10,392 bases of DNA, taken from Treponema sp. (GTDB lineage Bacteria > Spirochaetota > Spirochaetia > Treponematales > Treponemataceae). Shown here piece after piece: positions 6,437-10,392 of the stretch. Within the stretch, counting starts at the first letter, position 1. The number at the start of each line of letters is the position of its first letter. Under the pieces are notes generated by a model. The model ran no database searches. It was not told where the DNA came from and saw only the letters and a program-made list of their open reading frames with translations. Position numbers and translations under genes: made by a program. The stretch covers positions 1 to 10,392 of the forward strand of contig JAEDGP010000067.1 of the NCBI GenBank assembly GCA_016297405.1. Reading direction: 5' to 3'.

Positions 6437-8248
6437 TTATTTGTTCAACGCCGCAAGTTCTGCGCGAACTGTTTCGATGGCTTTCTTTCCAGCTTCTGTT
6501 GCTGGAACAAGTTCTGCTTCTGCGTTTTTGCGGAGCTTGAATTCAACATTTGGAAGGTTCTTGTCGCCAACTACGATGCGGATTGGGAAGCCGATAAGTT
6601 CTGAATCTGTGAACTTAACGCCCGGGCGTTCGTTGCGGTCGTCAAGGAATACTTCAATGCCACTTGCCTTAAGTTCTTCGTAAAGCTTGTCACTGACTTC
6701 CTGCATCTGTCCTTTGTACTGGATTGGAATGATTGCTACCTGGAATGGAGCAACTGTCATTGGCCAGATGATTCCTTTTTCGTCGTTGTTTGCTTCGATG
6801 ATAGAAGCAAGAGTTCGGTCTACACCGATTCCGTAACAGCCCATGATTGGTGTTACAGGCTTTCCGCTTTCACCAAGGTAAGTTACGTTCATTGATTTTG
6901 TGTATTTGTCGCCAAGCTTAAAGATGTGGCCAAGTTCGTTTCCTTTTTTCATGTAGAATTCGCCGCCGCAGCAAGGACATTTGTTTCCTGGAACTACTGT
7001 GCGAACGTCTGCGCTCATGAATGCTGTAAAGTCACGGCCAGGTTCAACATGCTTGATGTGGAAGCCTTCTTTTCCAGAACCGGCAAAACAGTCGTGCATT
7101 TCCAAAGTTGAATCATCTGCAAGAACTGGAATCTTAAGATTGCGAGGACCTACGAATCCGTGTGGAGCGCCAGAATATTTAAGAACGTCTTCGTCGTTTG
7201 CGAGTTCTGCACCAGAAGCTTTGAGTACAGAAGCCAGCTTTGCTTCGTTTACATCAAGATCTCCGCGGATAAGTACACACCAGTAAGTTTCTGGATAGTA
7301 TGTCTGCTTTCCTTCTGTAACAGTTTCTGCATTTTTGTATTCTTCTGTTTTTGAAAGATCAAGTGCACAGTTGTAAACCTTGTAAACAAGAGCTTTAAGG
7401 AATGTTGTTGATTTTTCGCCAAAGAATTTTTCCATGTCTTCAATGCTGAAAACATTTGGAGTTGCGACTTCTTCTACCGGGAGGTCTGTCTTAACCTGTG
7501 GTTCACCTTTTGAATTGAGTGGAGTTTCTTTTGCGCATGCAGCTTTTTCTACGTTTGCGGCGTAGTCGCAGTCTGGACAAAGGATGAGTGTGTCGTCACC
7601 AACTGGAGATTCAACCATGAATTCTTCTGAACCTGAACCGCCCATAGCGCCGGTGTCAGCTTTTACGCTGATTGTTTTAAGACCCATGCGCTTGAAGATG
7701 CGGCGGTAAGCGGCTGCTACGTTATCGTATGAAGCATCCAGATCTTTCTGATCTTTGTCGAAAGAATATGCATCCATCATTGTGAATTCGCGGCCGCGCA
7801 TTACACCGTAGCGCGGGCGGATTTCATCACGGTATTTTGTATTGATCTGATAAAGTGTAAAAGGAAGCTGCTTGTAAGAAGAAAGACCTTCCCGAACAAG
7901 TGCAGTGAATGCTTCTTCTGCGGTTGGAGAAACAACCATATCCTGACCCTGTCGGTTCTGTGGCTTGAGCATTTCATCGCCCATTTTGTCCCAGCGTCCA
8001 GATTCTTTCCAGAGTTCACCTGGCTGGATAACAGTTGGTTTCATTTCAAGACAGCCGGCTTCATCCAGTTCTTCCCGGATGATTTTCTGAACCTTCATGT
8101 ATGACTTATAACCGATTGGCATATATGCATAGAGCCCGTTTCCAAGTTTACGGAGCATGCCGCTTCTCATCATAAGCTTGTGGCTTGCAATAACTGCGTC
8201 GTTTGGAGCTTCGCGCAGTGTTGAAATAATAAATTTAGATGCTTTCAT
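6437..8248 (-). CDS. proS: prolyl-tRNA synthetase, bacterial type with editing insertion
   Basis: A 603-residue class IIa aminoacyl-tRNA synthetase that charges tRNA-Pro with proline in the cytoplasm. Class II motif 2 is at about 137-163 (TKYRDEIRPRYGVMRGREFT) and motif 3 at 470-480 (GCYGIGVDRTL). The proline-site and ATP-site residues sit in a normal context. Between them, residues of about 224-405 form the bacterial INS editing domain that removes misattached alanine, including a GFVGP loop at 364-368. Cys pairs CPDC (224-227) and CPCC (424-427) frame the insertion. They resemble the zinc-ribbon-like edges seen in several bacterial ProRS. The anticodon-binding domain occupies about 500-603. 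The length fits the bacterial family (about 570-620). The start at 8248 follows GGAAGA, and a good promoter lies immediately upstream. It is the first gene of a probable three-gene minus-strand unit. Confidence 0.97.
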   Translation of the reverse strand: MKASKFIISTLREAPNDAVIASHKLMMRSGMLRKLGNGLYAYMPIGYKSYMKVQKIIREELDEAGCLEMKPTVIQPGELWKESGRWDKMGDEMLKPQNRQGQDMVVSPTAEEAFTALVREGLSSYKQLPFTLYQINTKYRDEIRPRYGVMRGREFTMMDAYSFDKDQKDLDASYDNVAAAYRRIFKRMGLKTISVKADTGAMGGSGSEEFMVESPVGDDTLILCPDCDYAANVEKAACAKETPLNSKGEPQVKTDLPVEEVATPNVFSIEDMEKFFGEKSTTFLKALVYKVYNCALDLSKTEEYKNAETVTEGKQTYYPETYWCVLIRGDLDVNEAKLASVLKASGAELANDEDVLKYSGAPHGFVGPRNLKIPVLADDSTLEMHDCFAGSGKEGFHIKHVEPGRDFTAFMSADVRTVVPGNKCPCCGGEFYMKKGNELGHIFKLGDKYTKSMNVTYLGESGKPVTPIMGCYGIGVDRTLASIIEANNDEKGIIWPMTVAPFQVAIIPIQYKGQMQEVSDKLYEELKASGIEVFLDDRNERPGVKFTDSELIGFPIRIVVGDKNLPNVEFKLRKNAEAELVPATEAGKKAIETVRAELAALNK

Positions 8249-8257
8249 GATTCTTCC

Positions 8258-8286
8258 ATTTTATTGATATTAAAAGTGTGTTTCAA
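8258..8286 (-). promoter_or_regulatory. sigma-70-type promoter of proS
   Basis: On the minus strand, TTGAAA (8286-8281, 5 of 6 to TTGACA), 17 nt and TAAAAT (8263-8258, 5 of 6 to TATAAT). Only nine nt, GGAAGAATC, separate the -10 from the proS ATG. A standard start of transcription would leave a leader of about 3 nt and place the Shine-Dalgarno-like GGAAGA upstream of +1. Confidence 0.65.
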
Positions 8287-8322
8287 GAACATATTTTTCT
8301 ATGAAAAAAACACGTTAGGGAT

Positions 8323-8328
8323 TAAAAT
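8323..8328 (+). promoter_or_regulatory. possible -10 element of the EAL gene
   Basis: TAAAAT (8323-8328) lies 10 nt before ATG 8339, and no good -35 is present 16-18 nt upstream. If used, the leader would be about 4 nt. The intergenic region 8249-8338 is shared with the divergent proS promoter. Weak on its own; reported because it repeats the short-leader pattern seen elsewhere in the window. Confidence 0.3.
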
Positions 8329-8338
8329 TAATGCAGGT

Positions 8339-10249
8339 ATGTTAGGTTTTGAATTTGATATTGCAGCTATATTTGTCTGCTTTTCGCTTTGGATAATTCT
8401 TTTTAGTAGTCGTATTTTGCCTATTAAGCAAAATTTGTTGTACAGATGGATGCTGATCCTTACCACAGTATCATCTGCAAGTGCTATAGGCAGTCATTTC
8501 CTTTACAGAATGCCATCTATGAATCATGGGATTCTTTTCATAATTCTGTGTTTTTTGAACTATGCTGCGTTTAATCTGATTACCTGCGTTTATGTAAAAT
8601 TTATTGTTGCCTCTGCTAAATCAAAAAGGGACAGGAATTTAATCGAAAAGGTTATATTCACGGTTCCTGGGGTGATTGTGCTTATTTGTGTGCCGTTTTT
8701 GGTTTATTCCAAAGTATGGGTGTTTACTGCAGAAACCTTGCATGATGTGTTGTGGGATTACATTTTGTACGTGGTAGCAGTTTTCAATATGTTGTTCGGG
8801 TTATTCTATACAATCAGAAAGCATGATTTTTTTGGAAGACGCATTGTAACGGTTGTTTGCGTTTATACAGTAGTTATTTTTATGATTGTTGCAGTAAATT
8901 TAATCATGAAGCTGATGCTGCTCAATTTTGGTGTGTCCCTTGGATTGATTTTTATTTTCATGACGCTGCAGGATCCGAATGTGATGAGGGACACCAGATC
9001 AAATTCATTCAATAGCAAAGGGTTTGATTTGATTTCGAAGGAATGGTTGAGCACAAAGAAAAGCTTTGGAATCATTGGCGTTCACATAAAGAACATGAGC
9101 TTCATCAATGACAAATATGGTATAGAAATTGGCAATAAAGTTGTGGAGCAGATTGCGCCGCTTTCTAGAATCATAATCCCAAACTCATATATTTTTCATC
9201 TTCGTGGAACTTCATTTGCGGTTATAGCCGAAAAGGTAAGTGAAGGTAAGGTGAGGGATTTTGTTGATACCCTTTCCAATAAGGTGAAGATTAGAGGGAT
9301 GAATATTCCCATTGATGTGGTTGCCTGCTTGATGGAATATCCAAAGGTTTTCCATGATGAGAAACAGTTAACAGATTTGGTCGAGTTCATGATGGATGGG
9401 GCATATCATGCTCAAAAAAGCAGGATAATTTTTGCAACTCAGGAGCATCTGAAAAAAATTCAATATGACAATGATGTGCTGGTTGCAGTAAAGCAAGCTG
9501 TACAGGATAGTTCTTATCAGGTTTTCTATCAGCCGATTATGAATGTGCAGACAGGGGAGTTTGAAACAGCCGAGGCTCTGGCAAGGCTTGTTGCACCGGA
9601 TCTTGGATTTATTCCTCCTGATGTATTTATTCAGAAAGCAGAACGGAGCGGCGATATTGTTCGCATAGGTGAAATTATTCTGGAAAAAGTCTGCAAGATG
9701 ATTTGTTCCAATAAGATTGAGAATCTTGGGGTCAAAAATGTAAAGATAAACCTTTCTGTAATTCAGTGTCTTCAACGCGGAATGGCTGACAGAGTGATAC
9801 GCATAATCGACGCTCATGAAATAGACCATGAGTTGATCAATTTTGAAATTACGGAATCCATTGCAGATAATTCAGATTCAATCTTTATAGAAAACGTGTC
9901 AAAATTGAAGGATGCCGGGTTCAAATTCGCGTTGGATGATTATGGTACAGGCTATTCCAATATGACTAGAATGATTTCGTTTCATTTTGATGTGCTTAAG
10001 CTGGATAAAAGTATCGTATGGATGGCAGAAAACAATTCTGATGCACTTATTTCTATGAAAGGAACTGTTGATATTGCTGATCGTCTGAAAATGGCTGTGC
10101 TTGCAGAAGGCGTGGAAACTGAAGCGCAGGCTAAAATTTTGAAGGAATCCGGGGTTAAGTTTTTTCAGGGATTTCTTTATTCAAAGCCGCTTTCTGAATA
10201 CGATTTCATTGAGTTCCTTAAAAACAAACGGAACGTCATGAAAGTGTAG
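8339..10249 (+). CDS. 7TM protein with degenerate GGDEF and intact EAL domain (cyclic-di-GMP phosphodiesterase)
   Basis: A 636-residue protein from ATG 8339. Seven predicted membrane helices fill the first 210 residues (about 6-24, 33-54, 62-91, 105-123, 140-159, 169-190, 192-210). A GGDEF-like domain follows (about 243-365) whose signature reads RGTSF (289-293) instead of GGDEF, with no RxxD I-site. It is therefore a non-catalytic, possibly GTP-sensing regulatory domain. The EAL domain (about 378-630) keeps the expected residues: AEALAR with Glu412, KINLSV with Asn471, FEITES with Glu503 and Glu506, LDDYG with Asp533 and Asp534, LDKS with Lys557, AEGVET with Glu590 and FQGFLYSKPL with Gln610. 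Hydrolysis of cyclic-di-GMP to pGpG is expected. An in-frame TTG at 8264 would add 25 residues that interrupt the usual short N-terminus and overlap the proS promoter, so ATG 8339 is preferred. The gene is divergent from proS and is followed by a cluster of inverted repeats. Confidence 0.9.
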   Translation: MLGFEFDIAAIFVCFSLWIILFSSRILPIKQNLLYRWMLILTTVSSASAIGSHFLYRMPSMNHGILFIILCFLNYAAFNLITCVYVKFIVASAKSKRDRNLIEKVIFTVPGVIVLICVPFLVYSKVWVFTAETLHDVLWDYILYVVAVFNMLFGLFYTIRKHDFFGRRIVTVVCVYTVVIFMIVAVNLIMKLMLLNFGVSLGLIFIFMTLQDPNVMRDTRSNSFNSKGFDLISKEWLSTKKSFGIIGVHIKNMSFINDKYGIEIGNKVVEQIAPLSRIIIPNSYIFHLRGTSFAVIAEKVSEGKVRDFVDTLSNKVKIRGMNIPIDVVACLMEYPKVFHDEKQLTDLVEFMMDGAYHAQKSRIIFATQEHLKKIQYDNDVLVAVKQAVQDSSYQVFYQPIMNVQTGEFETAEALARLVAPDLGFIPPDVFIQKAERSGDIVRIGEIILEKVCKMICSNKIENLGVKNVKINLSVIQCLQRGMADRVIRIIDAHEIDHELINFEITESIADNSDSIFIENVSKLKDAGFKFALDDYGTGYSNMTRMISFHFDVLKLDKSIVWMAENNSDALISMKGTVDIADRLKMAVLAEGVETEAQAKILKESGVKFFQGFLYSKPLSEYDFIEFLKNKRNVMKV

Positions 10250-10270
10250 GGGACTGTTCCAAAAGTAATG

Positions 10271-10357
10271 AGTGTAGCGCTCATTGAGCTCTTCGACAGG
10301 TGGTTCCTGAGCCTGTCGAAGGGCTCAGGAACCACCCTTCGAAATGACTGCTACACT
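10271..10357. repeat. long imperfect inverted repeat with two competing hairpins
   Basis: The centre is a perfect 15-bp stem, GGTGGTTCCTGAGCC (10299-10313) with its complement (10322-10336), around an 8-nt loop. An overlapping 10-bp pair, CTTCGACAGG (10291-10300) with CCTGTCGAAG (10312-10321), cannot form at the same time. Outside these, TCGA (10293-10296 with 10339-10342), TCATT/AATGA (10281-10285 with 10343-10347) and AGTGTAGC/GCTACACT (10271-10278 with 10350-10357) extend the whole into an approximately 87-nt cruciform-like element. It begins 21 nt after the stop of the EAL gene. It resembles the TCGACAGG/CCTGAGCC dispersed repeats that I recall from many bacterial genomes, and may also act as a terminator. 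Confidence 0.75.
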
Positions 10358-10363
10358 AAAAGT

Positions 10364-10388
10364 GGTGGTTTCGATAAACTCAACCACC
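10364..10388. repeat. second small inverted repeat, GGTGGTT/AACCACC
   Basis: GGTGGTT (10364-10370) pairs with AACCACC (10382-10388) around an 11-nt loop, TCGATAAACTC. It shares GGTGGTT and a TCGA core with the larger repeat immediately upstream, so the two look like members of one repeat family arranged in tandem. The cluster may continue beyond the right edge. Confidence 0.65.
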
Positions 10389-10392
10389 GGGT

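Noticed and set aside
6273..6683. 136-codon plus-strand open frame across the proS 3' end
   Set aside because: It is antisense to proS and to the secreted-protein start and crosses the palindrome. The serine/arginine-rich product looks like a reverse-frame artefact.
8264..8338. TTG start adding 25 residues to the EAL protein
   Set aside because: It lies inside the proS promoter spacer, has no ribosome-binding site, and adds a segment not needed by the seven-helix module, which starts cleanly at ATG 8339.
9368..9829. 153-codon open frame on the minus strand inside the EAL gene
   Set aside because: It is fully antisense to the conserved EAL domain, shows no motif or ribosome-binding site, and is best explained as a chance frame.

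Overview
The window looks like a chromosomal segment of a host-associated, probably gut or rumen, Treponema-like spirochaete. This rests on the AT-rich base composition, a spirochaete-style lipoprotein leader, a galactan-degrading GH53 enzyme, a GerMN protein with no sporulation context, and multi-pass cyclic-di-GMP-type proteins. The assignment is an inference; there is no rRNA or other firm phylogenetic marker apart from proS.

Layout. At 1-210 (minus) is the 5' end of a lipoprotein gene with a near-perfect sigma-70 promoter. At 377-1567 (minus) is a two-domain protein: an N-terminal SAM-dependent O-methyltransferase and a C-terminal transglutaminase-like domain with a complete Cys-His-Asp set. 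Back-to-back with it at 1616-2716 (plus) is an exported GH53 endo-beta-1,4-galactanase, followed at 2784-3596 by a membrane-anchored GerMN protein. Converging on these from the right is a minus-strand block that is probably one transcription unit: proS (6437-8248), a secreted protein of unknown function (5174-6346), and a 7TM/PAS-like protein with a degenerate GGDEF domain (3618-5171). The last two genes are 2 nt apart. Divergent from proS at 8339-10249 (plus) is a 7TM protein with a degenerate GGDEF and an apparently intact EAL phosphodiesterase domain. The right edge (10271-10388) holds a cluster of nested inverted repeats of dispersed-repeat type.

How the parts may work together. The two 7TM proteins share a plan. 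One should hydrolyse cyclic-di-GMP. The other has lost the catalytic GGDEF residues and is probably a pseudo-enzyme sensor or effector, perhaps working with the secreted protein encoded just upstream. The galactanase suggests use of pectin side chains. The methyltransferase-transglutaminase fusion has no obvious partner here.

Two regulatory themes stand out. Several promoters place the -10 hexamer only 6-9 nt before the start codon, so the mRNAs would have no or almost no leader. In addition, a strong Shine-Dalgarno plus ATG ahead of the secreted-protein gene is separated from the real start by a G/C-run palindromic insert, which looks like a small repeat inserted between a ribosome-binding site and its gene. 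No CRISPR array, transposase, tRNA or rRNA was seen. No gene-free stretch exceeds 300 bases.
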